Numbered from the stretch's first letter, positions 53,033 through 62,388 are shown. The stretch: 64,000 nt of DNA from Gimesia sp. (GCA_002706765.1 PAJV01000065.1:1-64000), one strand, 5' to 3'. Notes: generated by a model from the sequence alone, not told the origin. Program-made: numbers and translations.

Positions 53033-54757
53033 GTGACCAATCCGCAAAAAATTCTCTTCTGTGGGCCTCCAGATGACCAGACTTCTGAGTTGCGAGAACA
53101 GTTCTCCAACGAAGACTATGTGGTGGTGACCCCGGAGAATCTCGCGGAAGGGATTGCGGAATTTGATCAGGGAAACATTTCCGCACTGGTCGTGCCAGCC
53201 ACGACCGAAACCTTACCCCTGGCGCTCATTCAGTCTGGCTCCCTGCTCGAATTTTTACCACACGCTGTTGTGGTCCTGGATGCCGACCTGCGGATTATCT
53301 GGTCGAATCACCAGCTGGGAGAGCTGTGCGGTCACGAGGAGTCACTGATCGGCCACTCCTTCTACGATGCCTTCGGCGCTCCCGAAATACTGGGCCCCGA
53401 CTTCAGCCCGTTTCATTCCGCGTTCTCCACACGTAAGATTGCCAAGAGCGGACTGCGGGTGGGAGATAAGAGCTACTTTGATGTCGAAGTCATGCCTGTA
53501 CTGACGGCCCACGACAGTAAACAGGAACCCGCGTATCTGGTAGCCAGCGTGCGTGACATTTCTGAAGAAGTATTACAGCGGCAGAAGCTGAATGCCATCT
53601 ACCAGGCTGGTCTTGAGCTCGGCGATCTTTCTCCCGAAGAAATCTTCGAGATGACAACCGAAGATCGTATTGAACTCCTGAAAGCCAAAATTCTGCATTA
53701 CACCCAGGATCTGCTAGAGTTTGAAACCGTTGAAATTCGTCTGCTGGATAAAGCCTCCAATCGGCTCGATGTTTTACTCGCTGTCGGCATGGAACAGATT
53801 GCAACGAATCGCACCCTGTATGCGGATCCTGAAGCGAACGGCGTAACCGGCTTCGTTGCCGCGACAGGCAAAAGTTACCTTTGTGAAGACACGGCGCACG
53901 ATCCCCTGTATATGACAGGGGCTCCCAATGCCCGCAGCTCCCTGACGGTTCCCTTAAGTCTGCACGATGAAGTGCTGGGAACCTTCAATGTAGAAAGCCC
54001 GCATGCGGGCGCGTTTGATGAAAATGATCTGCACTTCCTGGAACTGTTCAGCCGCGAAGTCGCGATAGCCTTAAATACTCTGGAACTGCTGGTAGTCGAA
54101 AAACTGACGACCGCCTCTGCCAGTACCGAGTTAATTATGCGTGGGGTCGTTGATCCGGTGGATGAGATCCTCAACGATACGGCCTGGATTCTGGAGCGGT
54201 ATATCGGTCACGAGCCGAGTGTGTGCGAGCGATTGCAGCGTATCCTTAAAGATACTCGCCACATCAAGCAACTGATTCAACAGGTGGGAGATGAAATTGC
54301 TCCCCAGACACCTCATCATCACAAAGTGCCCACGATGAGACAGGTGAATCCCAAACTGGTCAACAAGCGGATTCTGGTCGTCGACAGTGATGCCACTGTC
54401 AGGCGGGCAGCACATGAACTGCTGGGCCGACTGGGCTGTGAGGTAGAAACTGCTCACGATGGCGAAGAAGCTTTCCTGATGGTCCGCAGCTTTCATTATG
54501 ATGTGGTCATCGCCGATATCCGGCTGCCCGATATGAACGGGTACGAATGCTTCGCCCAGATCCGGGAAATCCATGAGCACCTGCCTGTGATCCTGATGAC
54601 AGGTTTTGGGTACGATCCCACGCACTCCATCGTCAAAGCCCGGCAGCTGGGACTGAAATGTGTCCTCTACAAGCCGTTCCGCCTCGATCAGCTGATTTCC
54701 GGCGTGGAAAAAGCCGTCAGCATTTCGGAAGATATCACTTCAGAAACTTCGAATTGA
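53033..54757 (+). CDS. PAS-GAF-receiver signalling protein
   Basis: This encodes 574 residues from GTG 53033. Residues 5-60 resemble a degenerate receiver-like region. A PAS domain follows at about 70-190 (FLPHAVVVLDADLRIIWSNHQLGELC then a PAC-like VRDISEEVLQRQKL), and a GAF domain at about 210-350 (VEIRLLDKASNRLDVLLAVG, SLTVPLSLHDEVLGTFNVESP). A helical region with no phospho-accepting His follows. The C-terminal receiver is complete: VVDSD, the acceptor Asp in VVIADIRLPDMNG, ILMTGFG and the Lys in YKPFRLDQL. The layout suggests a non-kinase sensor whose receiver is phosphorylated by another kinase. Confidence 0.85.
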   Translation: MTNPQKILFCGPPDDQTSELREQFSNEDYVVVTPENLAEGIAEFDQGNISALVVPATTETLPLALIQSGSLLEFLPHAVVVLDADLRIIWSNHQLGELCGHEESLIGHSFYDAFGAPEILGPDFSPFHSAFSTRKIAKSGLRVGDKSYFDVEVMPVLTAHDSKQEPAYLVASVRDISEEVLQRQKLNAIYQAGLELGDLSPEEIFEMTTEDRIELLKAKILHYTQDLLEFETVEIRLLDKASNRLDVLLAVGMEQIATNRTLYADPEANGVTGFVAATGKSYLCEDTAHDPLYMTGAPNARSSLTVPLSLHDEVLGTFNVESPHAGAFDENDLHFLELFSREVAIALNTLELLVVEKLTTASASTELIMRGVVDPVDEILNDTAWILERYIGHEPSVCERLQRILKDTRHIKQLIQQVGDEIAPQTPHHHKVPTMRQVNPKLVNKRILVVDSDATVRRAAHELLGRLGCEVETAHDGEEAFLMVRSFHYDVVIADIRLPDMNGYECFAQIREIHEHLPVILMTGFGYDPTHSIVKARQLGLKCVLYKPFRLDQLISGVEKAVSISEDITSETSN

Positions 54758-54981
54758 AGTTCCTGCTTCCCGCTACGCTAGACGGGTCGCTCCCCTTTCC
54801 TGCTCGCTCATTTTCTCTTTTCAGAATACAGGCTCGATTTCGCTTCAGCCCTGCGATATATTAAAAAAAGTTAAAATATTGAATCCGCGCTCAGTTGAGA
54901 TGACGATTTTTTAACTCGGATCACCGCCAGACAAATTCATTCCAGTGACACCCGGGATCACTTCTCACAAGGAGATTTTTC

Positions 54982-56289
54982 ATGTCCAATTCAGTCGACC
55001 GCCGCGAGTTCCTCAAGAAAGCATTGATCGCGGGAACAGCCGTTCCAGCCTTCACCGGTGCACTGCCTCTGCTGCCACTGGCAGCGGCTCCCAAAAGCAA
55101 AAGTCCGAATGAAAAACTGAACCTGGCTTCGATCGGCGTGGCCGCCCGGGCTTATGCGAATATCAGCGGTACGAAATCAGAAAACTTTGTCGCACTATGT
55201 GATATTGATTCGAAGCGTCTGGAGATTGCCTCCAAAGAATTTCCCAAGGCCGACAAGTACGACGACTACCGCAAGGTTCTGGAACGCAACGACCTGGACG
55301 GCGTCCTGGTCAGTACTCCCGATCACATGCATGCCCCGGCAGCGGCAGCAGCGCTGCGAAAAGGTCTTCCCGTTTATTGTGAAAAACCTCTCACGCACTC
55401 TGTGTATGAAGCACGCGTCCTGACCGACCTGGCCGCCAAAGCTGGCGTCGCCACTCAGATGGGGAATCAGATTCACGCGAGTGACAACTATCGCAAAGTC
55501 GTAGAGATGGTTCAGTCGGGAGTGATTGGCCCTGTCCGCCGCGTGCATGTCTGGGTCGGTGGCGGAGTGCGGATTGAAGGCGAACGCTCTAAAGAAAATA
55601 ATCCACCCGCTCATGTCAATTACGATCAATGGATCGGACCGGCTCCCTTCCGTCCTTACAATGAATCGCATTTCCACTTCAACTGGCGCTACTGGTGGGA
55701 CTTCGGAAACGGTCAGCTGGGTGACTTCGGTTGTCACTATATGGACCTGCCTTTCTGGGCGCTGAAGCTGAAATATCCCAAGACGGTCGTCGCGGTGGGC
55801 GAAAAAGCCCATGGTGGTGTGAATGACTGTCCCAGCCTGATGAAGGTCGATTACGAATACGAGGCCCGCGAAGATCTGCCCCCGGTTCACATGACCTGGT
55901 ATCACGGTGGCTGGAAACCCAAAGGTGCTGAAATGTACGAGAAAAACAGCGCCGTCCTGTTCGAAGGGGACGATGGACGCCTGCTCGCTGATTACGGCAC
56001 GAACAAGGTCTTCATGGAAGCCGGCAAAGAAGCGAAACCGGTCGAACCCTATCTGACCCGTCCCAAGAGCCACCACATCGAATGGCTCGACGCCATCCGC
56101 AATGGTACTCCGACCGGAAGCAACTTCGGTTACGCGGGTCCTCTCACCGAGACCGTGTTGCTGGGCAATGTTTCCTACCGCGTCGGTCAGAAGAAACTGG
56201 AATGGGATGCCGACAATCTCAAAGTCACTAACGTCCCCGAAGCCGCCCAGTACATCAAACGCGAATACCGCGAAGGCTGGACGCTGTAG
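54982..56289 (+). CDS. Tat-exported Gfo/Idh/MocA-family protein with altered nucleotide loop
   Basis: This encodes 435 residues with AAGGAG upstream. The Tat signal is DRREFLKKALIAG. The Rossmann start is ASIGVAARAYANI, so the usual Gly-x-Gly-x-x-Gly/Ala is replaced by G-V-A-A-R-A. The CDIDSKR acidic strand end, the EKPLTHS motif and GQLGDFGCHYMDLPFWAL are kept. The nucleotide loop differs from the paralogue at 17685-19010, which has GIGGRG. Bound cofactor may be absent or held differently. Substrate is unknown. It is a single gene; the terminator behind it belongs to the opposite-strand gene. Confidence 0.88.
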   Translation: MSNSVDRREFLKKALIAGTAVPAFTGALPLLPLAAAPKSKSPNEKLNLASIGVAARAYANISGTKSENFVALCDIDSKRLEIASKEFPKADKYDDYRKVLERNDLDGVLVSTPDHMHAPAAAAALRKGLPVYCEKPLTHSVYEARVLTDLAAKAGVATQMGNQIHASDNYRKVVEMVQSGVIGPVRRVHVWVGGGVRIEGERSKENNPPAHVNYDQWIGPAPFRPYNESHFHFNWRYWWDFGNGQLGDFGCHYMDLPFWALKLKYPKTVVAVGEKAHGGVNDCPSLMKVDYEYEAREDLPPVHMTWYHGGWKPKGAEMYEKNSAVLFEGDDGRLLADYGTNKVFMEAGKEAKPVEPYLTRPKSHHIEWLDAIRNGTPTGSNFGYAGPLTETVLLGNVSYRVGQKKLEWDADNLKVTNVPEAAQYIKREYREGWTL

Positions 56290-56326
56290 TTGGCATGAAT
56301 CCAACGGACGAACTTTGCTTTGTCAC

Positions 56327-56363
56327 AAAAAAAACAGCCTGCTGATTCTGGTTCAGCAGGCTG
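56327..56363 (-). terminator. Terminator of the small exported protein gene
   Basis: On the minus strand CAGCCTGCTGA (56363-56353) pairs with TCAGCAGGCTG (56345-56335), followed by eight T residues. It starts about 30 bases after the stop of the gene at 56394-56780. It could also stop plus-strand transcripts, but the downstream T tract there is weak. Confidence 0.85.
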
Positions 56364-56393
56364 ATTCTGTTTTCACTTTAAATTGCAATCAGC

Positions 56394-56780
56394 TTATTTA
56401 TACTTCACAACCGTTTTATAGTTGGGAGCTAAAAACCGGGGACCGCGGCTCTTGTAGACCACTTTGCGTGGAGAGTAATACGAGTAGGTCGAGACTGCCG
56501 GAGCATAATAGGTGGTGACCGGTTGCACCACGACTGGCGTCTGGTAGTAAACTGGCGTCACAACCGGCGCCGGTACCAGGGCAGGAGAGTAATACGCGTT
56601 CATGGCCGGCACATAGTAGGCTGTGTTGACGGGTGCGGGAACCGAGTAAACGGGAGCAGGTCCTACATAGGGAAACGGTGAGCTGTAGTAAGTGATGCGT
56701 CCTCCCGCTTCGGATACGGATGACATCAACGAGAAACAGGCGACAACAGCGGCCGCGGTAAACAGCATTCGAATACGCAT
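56394..56780 (-). CDS. Small exported Pro/Tyr/Val-rich protein
   Basis: This encodes 128 residues with a signal peptide ending VSEAGG. The mature protein is a low-complexity chain of Pro, Tyr, Val and Ala with recurrent PAPV, YYSP and TPVYYQTPVVV units, followed by a basic end (RGPRFLAPNYKTVVKYK). No folded domain is seen. Such small Tyr/Pro-rich exported proteins are typical of planctomycete cell surfaces (general impression). The gene has its own terminator and is monocistronic. Tyr-rich repeats could be cross-linked or adhere, but that is inference. Confidence 0.7.
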   Translation of the reverse strand: MRIRMLFTAAAVVACFSLMSSVSEAGGRITYYSSPFPYVGPAPVYSVPAPVNTAYYVPAMNAYYSPALVPAPVVTPVYYQTPVVVQPVTTYYAPAVSTYSYYSPRKVVYKSRGPRFLAPNYKTVVKYK

Positions 56781-57065
56781 GGGTCTGACTCCTAAAGAGT
56801 GGAAAATCGAGTTTAGTCACGGATGAACCGGGCTCAGTTCATGCTGCTCAGGCACGTCCCCAAAGAGGTGCTTCCTGCCTGCGATCTCGACTTCCCTGTC
56901 AGACGTCATCAACTGGGTAAGTTGTGCCTGCTATATCGATTATACCGGGAAATCCGCGCACAGCTACCAGCCAGTTCATGTTTTTTCAATCTCAGACAAA
57001 TCAATAAACTGTTATGGGTTCTGGCTTTCCGAAAAATTGACTCGATTCAGGCTTCAAAACGATCC

Positions 57066-58022
57066 TCAGGATTTCTGAGCCCCCTCAATCAGTCCCTGCA
57101 GGTATCCGAATGCATGCAGCCGTCCCAGCATGGTATAGCCGGGTTCCCCTGCTTCTTCTCCCACCAGCTGAGGCACATGATCGGGGCGAATCGGTCCTGT
57201 GAAACCGATTTTCTGATATGCTTTGACCGCGGAAAACATGTCGGTCGGGCCGTTATCGTGAAACGTTTCGACAAATCGTTCCCGCGTCCCCCGGATGTCC
57301 CGGAAATGGACATAGCGGATATGAGACCCCAGACGTTCAATCGTGGCGGGAATATCAACGCCCATCTCTGCAAACGTCCCCTGGCAGAAACAGATTCCGT
57401 GAGCCGGGCTGGAAGAGAGCTCCATCAGCCGCTCAAAACTCTCCACGGAATTCATGATGCGGGCTTTCCCCATGAACGTATCCAGAGGCGGATCATCGGG
57501 GTGCATTGCCAGCGTCACACCGCAAGCTTCGGCGACGGGCAGCAGTTCCTGTAGAAAGCGTTCCAGGTTCTGCCATAAGCGGTCTGCTGTGATCGGTTCT
57601 CCCTGTTGCTGCTGCGTCGTCTGTGACAGTGAAACCGCCTGCTCGGCCTGTTCGACATCGAAGCCGGTCACCAGTGCGCCGCCCCGCTCCGGCGCTTTGA
57701 GTTCAGTGCGGACCCAATCGGTCCCCGCCATAAAGTTGTAACAGACAAACGGAATTCCCAACTGCTGAATATTCTGCAGCAGCACTTTCATCTCCTCGAT
57801 CTCTTCGTCAAACCGTTCGTTGCCCAGTTTGATGTTTTCGATCGGCAGATAACCCTCGATTGCCGCAATCTGCAGACCGCAGGCGGAGACCTGTTCTTTG
57901 ATCGACTGCAACTTTTCCAGGCCGGGTCCCGGATAACGGATCGTGACATGCGTGACGCCGATCTGTGCCAGCATCGTCAGGTTTTCGTTAGTAAAAGGCG
58001 TCACTACTGAAGTCAGTTGCAT
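57066..58022 (-). CDS. UxuA-type mannonate dehydratase
   Basis: The start at ATG 58022 (QLTSVVTPFTNEN) gives 318 residues; the longer frame adds 38 unconserved residues. The TIM-barrel family UxuA dehydrates mannonate to 2-keto-3-deoxygluconate. The signature AMHPDDPP is present near residue 190, followed by GICFCQGTFAEMG, the metal/base region HFRDIRGTRERFVETFHDNGPTDM and RPDHVPQL. It is shorter than the E. coli enzyme (about 394) but similar to other bacterial UxuA-like proteins. It is last of a three-gene operon with a MR/MLE dehydratase and an M81 protein. A sugar-acid role is well supported, the exact acid is not. Confidence 0.85.
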   Translation of the reverse strand: MQLTSVVTPFTNENLTMLAQIGVTHVTIRYPGPGLEKLQSIKEQVSACGLQIAAIEGYLPIENIKLGNERFDEEIEEMKVLLQNIQQLGIPFVCYNFMAGTDWVRTELKAPERGGALVTGFDVEQAEQAVSLSQTTQQQQGEPITADRLWQNLERFLQELLPVAEACGVTLAMHPDDPPLDTFMGKARIMNSVESFERLMELSSSPAHGICFCQGTFAEMGVDIPATIERLGSHIRYVHFRDIRGTRERFVETFHDNGPTDMFSAVKAYQKIGFTGPIRPDHVPQLVGEEAGEPGYTMLGRLHAFGYLQGLIEGAQKS

Positions 58023-58041
58023 GGCGGAATTCCGTTTTAAG

Positions 58042-59259
58042 TTATGAAAACTCAGTCGCGCGATACTGGTTCGTCCCGGGCGTGAACAGTTCAGGCAGCC
58101 AGGCTGTTCCCAGCCCCGGCGTTTTCGGGATGACAATCCGCCCTGCTTCGACTTCCACCTGGGTATCGATCAGCTGTGGATACAGAATCCGCAGATGTGC
58201 ACGCAGACTCTCCTGCCAGGCCACATTGTTCGAACTCGCGGCGACATGCACTCCGGACAGCAGCGTCAGCGGGCCCGTGCAGTCATGCATCACGACAGGC
58301 ACATTATAAAACTGCGCCAGGCGGGTGATGTTACGCGTCTGTGAAATACCACCGACCCACGTCGGGTCGATCATCACAAAGTCGGCGGCCCGTTTTTCCA
58401 GCGCCAGTCGGTAGTCATCGGGGCCGTTGAACATTTCACTTACGGCAACCGGAATGCCTGCTTTATCCCTGAAGTCGCTCAAGGTATCGACACAGTCGAC
58501 CCGCAGCAGATCTTCGGCCCAGAGAATATCATATTCCTGCAGGCGTTTGGCAATCCGAATGGCCGGGGCCAGCTGAAAGAAACCATGACCGTCGATGATC
58601 AGTTCGATATTGCTGCCCAGTGACTCCCGGATTTTCTGAAAAGGCTCCAGTGCCCGCGTGATATCTTTATGTGTGATGTGCAGCGGTCCGTTGGTTTTGT
58701 GCGCGGCGAAATCCAGCGTCCAGACTTTGAGTGCCTGGTAGCCTTCCGAAATCAGTGAGCGTGCCAGCTCCACCGGTTCATTGACGGCGGACCAGTAATC
58801 GTTCAGCGGTCCCTGGTTCCCCACCGATCCATATCCGGGCCAGGTATGAGTCGTTTTTTCTGCATTGGCTCCTCCGTAAGAGGGACCGCCGCAACTGTTG
58901 TATGTACGAATCGATTCCTGCACACAACCACCCAGCAACTGCCAGACCGGCTGTGAAGTCGCCTGCCCGAAAATGTCCCACAGCGCGAGATCAATCGCGG
59001 AAATCGCCCGCAATTCGGTTCCCCGCGAACCGAAGTTCGTCGCGCGTTCGTAAAGAAATCGCCAGTGCGCTTCGATATCCAGCGGGTTCTTGCCCATCAG
59101 GTAATGCGACATCCAGTCGTGGATCATCGCGGCGACGGCGTGTGGCGCGTAATAGGTCTCACCACAGCCGACGAGCCCTTCACTCGTGTGAATACGCACC
59201 AGCAGCAGACCGGGCATGATCGAATCGGCGATCGAGGTTTCAATTTTTGTGATCTGCAT
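58042..59259 (-). CDS. Enolase-superfamily (mandelate racemase type) sugar-acid dehydratase
   Basis: This encodes 405 residues. The N-terminal capping domain starts QITKIETSIADSIMPGLLLVRIHTSEGLVGCGE. The barrel gives metal ligands in sequence: Asp in LIIDGHGFF, Glu in WAEDLLR and Glu in AVSEMF. DPTWVGGISQTRNI follows, and His in MHDCTGP is the base. This pattern fits galactonate/gluconate/mannonate-type dehydratases. The product is normally a 2-keto-3-deoxy acid. It lies between the M81 gene and the UxuA gene with 19-44 base gaps, so all three are co-transcribed. Confidence 0.88.
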   Translation of the reverse strand: MQITKIETSIADSIMPGLLLVRIHTSEGLVGCGETYYAPHAVAAMIHDWMSHYLMGKNPLDIEAHWRFLYERATNFGSRGTELRAISAIDLALWDIFGQATSQPVWQLLGGCVQESIRTYNSCGGPSYGGANAEKTTHTWPGYGSVGNQGPLNDYWSAVNEPVELARSLISEGYQALKVWTLDFAAHKTNGPLHITHKDITRALEPFQKIRESLGSNIELIIDGHGFFQLAPAIRIAKRLQEYDILWAEDLLRVDCVDTLSDFRDKAGIPVAVSEMFNGPDDYRLALEKRAADFVMIDPTWVGGISQTRNITRLAQFYNVPVVMHDCTGPLTLLSGVHVAASSNNVAWQESLRAHLRILYPQLIDTQVEVEAGRIVIPKTPGLGTAWLPELFTPGTNQYRATEFS

Positions 59260-59303
59260 ACGCTGGCTTTCTCAGAGGAAGACGATTCGTGGTGGAATTC
59301 CGT

Positions 59304-60776
59304 TTAATGGATCGATTCAAAGGGAAACAGGGGTTGACGGCGAAATTGATATTGGAACTGTTGCATGTCGGCAGAGGTGACTCCCGGCGTATTCACGCGA
59401 ATCAGATTCGGGCAGACCGGGCTGTAGGCGGCCAGCGGAGCCTGCACTCCCTTGGCAATCAGGATCTGATAATCGGCGGGTGCAATGCCACATGAAGTCA
59501 ACTGTCCCAGGCTGAACGGGGGCGTGCGATGGCTGTTGAGCATGATGGTCAGACCAAAGTCAGTCTTCACGACGGCAGTCGGTCCCATATGAAATTCGGT
59601 TTTGCCACCATGCCTCACTTCCGGTTCCTTGAAATGCCCGTCATGAATACTGACCACCGTCACATCGCAGATCAGGGGCGCACCATGCTGATCATCGGTT
59701 TTGCCTCCCATCGCGAGTTGAGTCAGTGTGGTCCCCGGTCCCGCGGCGATCGCCTGTTGAGCCGCCTGGGGATCGAACAGACAGGCGAAACTGGTGGGCC
59801 CGCCTCGACGTTTAATCGCATGTAATATCGTGGTGCCATCTGCCGGAGATCCGCCGCCGATGTTGTCCCCCATATCCAGGAAGCAGACTGGTCCCGTCAG
59901 CTGTTCCGCCCGGTCCAGTGCATCGTCGATACTTATCAGGTGTGCCTGGAATTCGTCACGACGCTGGATCAATGTTTCACCCAGCTGGTCTGCCAGTTGT
60001 TGTGCCAGTTCTGGGGCATTGTCGGTCACCACAATGAAACCCGATCCCATTTCGTACACATCAGCATAGGGGAATCCCAGGATAATGCTGTTACTCAATA
60101 CGCCGGGCGTTTTGAGTAGTTCATCTGCCAGTCGATAGAGCGAGGCGCATGGTTCCGATGAGGTATGTTGACGCTCAATATTAATCGCGAGGGGGACGAA
60201 GCAGGCAGCCTGTGTCGGTTTGACTTCCCCTTTCAGAATGCGTTGCATCAGCCGGGCCGCTTCGATGCCTCGATCGCGCTGGTCGATGTGGGGATTCGAA
60301 CGGTACACAATCGTGGCATTGCAGGCATCAATCATCGCCTGCGATACATTCGCATGCGCATCGAGAGTGCAGACGATCGGCATGTCTGGTCCGACAGTCT
60401 CACGGACCTGTGTCAGCCAGTACCCATCCAGATCCCGAGCCCCTTCGCTGACACCTGCACCATGTGGTGCAACCAGTAATCCATCCAGTGGGCCAGCTGC
60501 TTTTAGTTCTCTCAACATTTGTTGCAGCAATGTCTCGACGGTGGGCTGGGTGATTGTTCCTCCAGGCAGTGCACGCGCCACAAAAATTGGCACCGCTTCG
60601 ATATCGGTTTCAGCAAGACTGGCAAAAAATCCGCCAATCTCATGGGCCGAATCTGCAAAGATCGGGTAGATCGACTCACCGGTCGCCAGCACATCATATT
60701 CAAAATCGGACAGTTCCGTCGCCGTCTGAATAAACGTATTGGATTCGTGCTGCAACGCAATGATTCCGACACGCAT
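59304..60776 (-). CDS. M81 family (MlrC) metallo-hydrolase
   Basis: This encodes 490 residues with AAGGAG seven bases before the ATG. MlrC-family opening: RVGIIALQHESNTF (His10). The DUF1485 domain continues with VAPHGAGVSEGARDLDGYWL, TLDAHANVSQAM and YRSNPHIDQRDRG, which supply the metal ligands. The C-terminal domain contains FLDMGDNIGGGSPADGT. The founding member degrades microcystin fragments, but most relatives lie in sugar-acid or amino-acid loci and have unknown substrates. Here it heads a sugar-acid operon, so an amide or lactone hydrolase role upstream of the dehydratases is possible. Confidence 0.85.
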   Translation of the reverse strand: MRVGIIALQHESNTFIQTATELSDFEYDVLATGESIYPIFADSAHEIGGFFASLAETDIEAVPIFVARALPGGTITQPTVETLLQQMLRELKAAGPLDGLLVAPHGAGVSEGARDLDGYWLTQVRETVGPDMPIVCTLDAHANVSQAMIDACNATIVYRSNPHIDQRDRGIEAARLMQRILKGEVKPTQAACFVPLAINIERQHTSSEPCASLYRLADELLKTPGVLSNSIILGFPYADVYEMGSGFIVVTDNAPELAQQLADQLGETLIQRRDEFQAHLISIDDALDRAEQLTGPVCFLDMGDNIGGGSPADGTTILHAIKRRGGPTSFACLFDPQAAQQAIAAGPGTTLTQLAMGGKTDDQHGAPLICDVTVVSIHDGHFKEPEVRHGGKTEFHMGPTAVVKTDFGLTIMLNSHRTPPFSLGQLTSCGIAPADYQILIAKGVQAPLAAYSPVCPNLIRVNTPGVTSADMQQFQYQFRRQPLFPFESIH

Positions 60777-60852
60777 GAGAGGCTCCTTTGTGAACCGGGC
60801 AAAAATAATGACTACCGAAAATCCATAAGAAAACGAGCAGTTATATCTTAAT

Positions 60853-60881
60853 GTGGAACGGTGTATTCAGTATAATGGAAC
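60853..60881 (+). promoter_or_regulatory. Promoter and likely IclR operator upstream of the IclR gene
   Basis: A perfect -10 hexamer TATAAT lies at 60871-60876. Two direct copies of TGGAAC lie at 60854-60859 and 60876-60881, one flanking the -10 box and starts 22 bases apart. They sit between the divergent M81 and IclR genes. TGGAAC-type half-sites are known from IclR regulators, but no inverted partner is seen here. Autoregulation is inference. Confidence 0.5.
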
Positions 60882-60932
60882 AATGCTCTGGTTGCAAGCA
60901 GCCAGAAAATTCTTCGTCTTCTGTTTTTCTGA

Positions 60933-61703
60933 ATGTCAATTGCAATGCTGGTCACCAAAGAAGTCACATCGCTGGGCAAGGCATTTCTGGTGCTGGAGGT
61001 GCTGGCAGCAGCCGATGGTTCGCTGACACTGTTGGAAATGGTACACGAACTCGGACTGCCCAAACCGACCGTGCATCGAATTCTGCAGGAACTGGTTGAA
61101 CTGGGATACGTGAGCCGTCTTGAAAAAGGCGTGTATCAGATTACCCCGAAACTCCGGCGGCTGGCATCCGGTTCTCTGGAAGATCGCTTGACGGAACTGG
61201 CGGCTCCCCTGCTGAGGGAACTGCATGAGTTGACGGGCGAAACCGTCAATCTCGGCGTCCTGCGGGGCACTCATGTTCGCTACCTGAGCGTACTGGAGAG
61301 TACGCATCCCCTAAGGCGGATTGTGGAGCCCAGCAGCACCGATCCGTTTTACTCGACCTCTCTGGGCCGGGCGATCACTTCACAATTGACGGAGGAAGCA
61401 TGGGACGCCCTGATCGCACGGACCCGGCTGGTCGCCCGCACGAGAGAAACGGTTATCGATCTCAAACAGCTTCGTAAAATTCATCAACAGACGCAGGCCG
61501 ATGGTTATTCCGTCGAACAGGATCAGAACGATGTCGGCGTGACCTGCATCGGAGCGCCCCTCTATGAAGGGACGCAGATCGTTGCCGCTATCAGCCTGAG
61601 TGTACCCACGGCCCGCGCCGATGCAAAAGCGCTGCAGCGATTTATCAAAGCCGTGGTACGGACGGCCCGGCAGATTTCACAACAACTTCAACCTCAGACA
61701 TGA
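60933..61703 (+). CDS. IclR-family transcriptional regulator
   Basis: This encodes 256 residues. The winged helix occupies about residues 10-75 (KAFLVLEVLAAADGSLTLLEMVHELGLPKPTVHRILQELVELGYVSRLEKGVYQ). The effector domain follows, with ETVNLGVLRGTHVRYLSVLES, SLGRAITSQL and DQNDVGVTCIGAPLYEGTQIVAAISLSVP. An alternative ATG at 60945 is possible; neither has a clear ribosome-binding site. It is divergent from the M81-dehydratase operon and followed seven bases on by the RraA-type gene. It probably represses both units until a sugar-acid intermediate binds. Confidence 0.9.
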   Translation: MSIAMLVTKEVTSLGKAFLVLEVLAAADGSLTLLEMVHELGLPKPTVHRILQELVELGYVSRLEKGVYQITPKLRRLASGSLEDRLTELAAPLLRELHELTGETVNLGVLRGTHVRYLSVLESTHPLRRIVEPSSTDPFYSTSLGRAITSQLTEEAWDALIARTRLVARTRETVIDLKQLRKIHQQTQADGYSVEQDQNDVGVTCIGAPLYEGTQIVAAISLSVPTARADAKALQRFIKAVVRTARQISQQLQPQT

Positions 61704-61710
61704 GACAACC

Positions 61711-62379
61711 ATGAATCAGCCACAACCGGAAACCATCACGCTCGACATGATGCGGGAGCATCTGCACTCAGCCATCATTTGCGACGCCCTCGATTCGCTG
61801 GGCTACACCAATCAGTCGCCACGCAAGGAACTGCTGCCCATGACGGTGGATGCGGTTGTCGTGGGGCGCTGCAAAACCAGCCTCTGGGCCGACATGTACC
61901 ACGTTGATCCCAGTCCGTACGAACTGGAACTGAAAGCCGTGGATTCGATCAACGCCGATGAAATCTTCATTGCCGCTGCCAGTGGTTCGATGCGGTCGGG
62001 GATCTGGGGAGAACTGCTTTCTACCGCCGTCAAACATCGGGGTTGCTGTGGTGCCATTATCGATGGCGCGGTTCGCGATGTCCGGCAGATGCGATCCATG
62101 CAGTTCCCGGTCTGGGCGGCGGGAACGTCTCCCTATGACAGTAAAGACCGTCAGCGGATTATCGACATTGATGTGCCCGTCGAAATCGGCGGCGTTTACT
62201 TTGCGCCCGGCGATCTGGTATTTGCCGACGTGGATGGCATCGCTGTCGTGCCGCAGGCCGTCGAAGCCGAAGTGATTCAGTCCGCCTGGAAAAAGGTGCA
62301 CGAAGAAAACACCTTTCGCGACAGCATCAAAAACGGCATGTCCGCAACGGAAGCCTTTGCGAAGTACGGGATTTTATAA
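61711..62379 (+). CDS. RraA-family (4-hydroxy-4-methyl-2-oxoglutarate-type) aldolase
   Basis: The start at ATG 61711 lies seven bases after the IclR stop and gives 222 residues. The RraA fold is shown by CDALDSLGYTNQS, then GIWGELLSTAVKHRGCCGAIIDGAVRDVRQM, where the Arg-Asp pair is the catalytic site of the aldolase/decarboxylase members. VYFAPGDLVFADVDGIAVVP follows, typical of this family. E. coli RraA lacks the activity, but stand-alone relatives in catabolic loci are aldolases. Here it would cleave a 2-keto acid made by the dehydratases. Co-transcription with IclR is likely. Confidence 0.85.
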   Translation: MNQPQPETITLDMMREHLHSAIICDALDSLGYTNQSPRKELLPMTVDAVVVGRCKTSLWADMYHVDPSPYELELKAVDSINADEIFIAAASGSMRSGIWGELLSTAVKHRGCCGAIIDGAVRDVRQMRSMQFPVWAAGTSPYDSKDRQRIIDIDVPVEIGGVYFAPGDLVFADVDGIAVVPQAVEAEVIQSAWKKVHEENTFRDSIKNGMSATEAFAKYGIL

Positions 62380-62388
62380 AGACTGCCG

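Noticed and set aside
55195-56304. 369-codon open frame antisense to the second Gfo/Idh/MocA gene
   Set aside because: The plus-strand gene has a Tat signal, conserved motifs and a ribosome-binding site; the antisense frame has none of these.
56823-57554. 243-codon plus-strand frame overlapping the UxuA-type gene
   Set aside because: More than half of it is antisense to a recognised enzyme and the rest has no domain.
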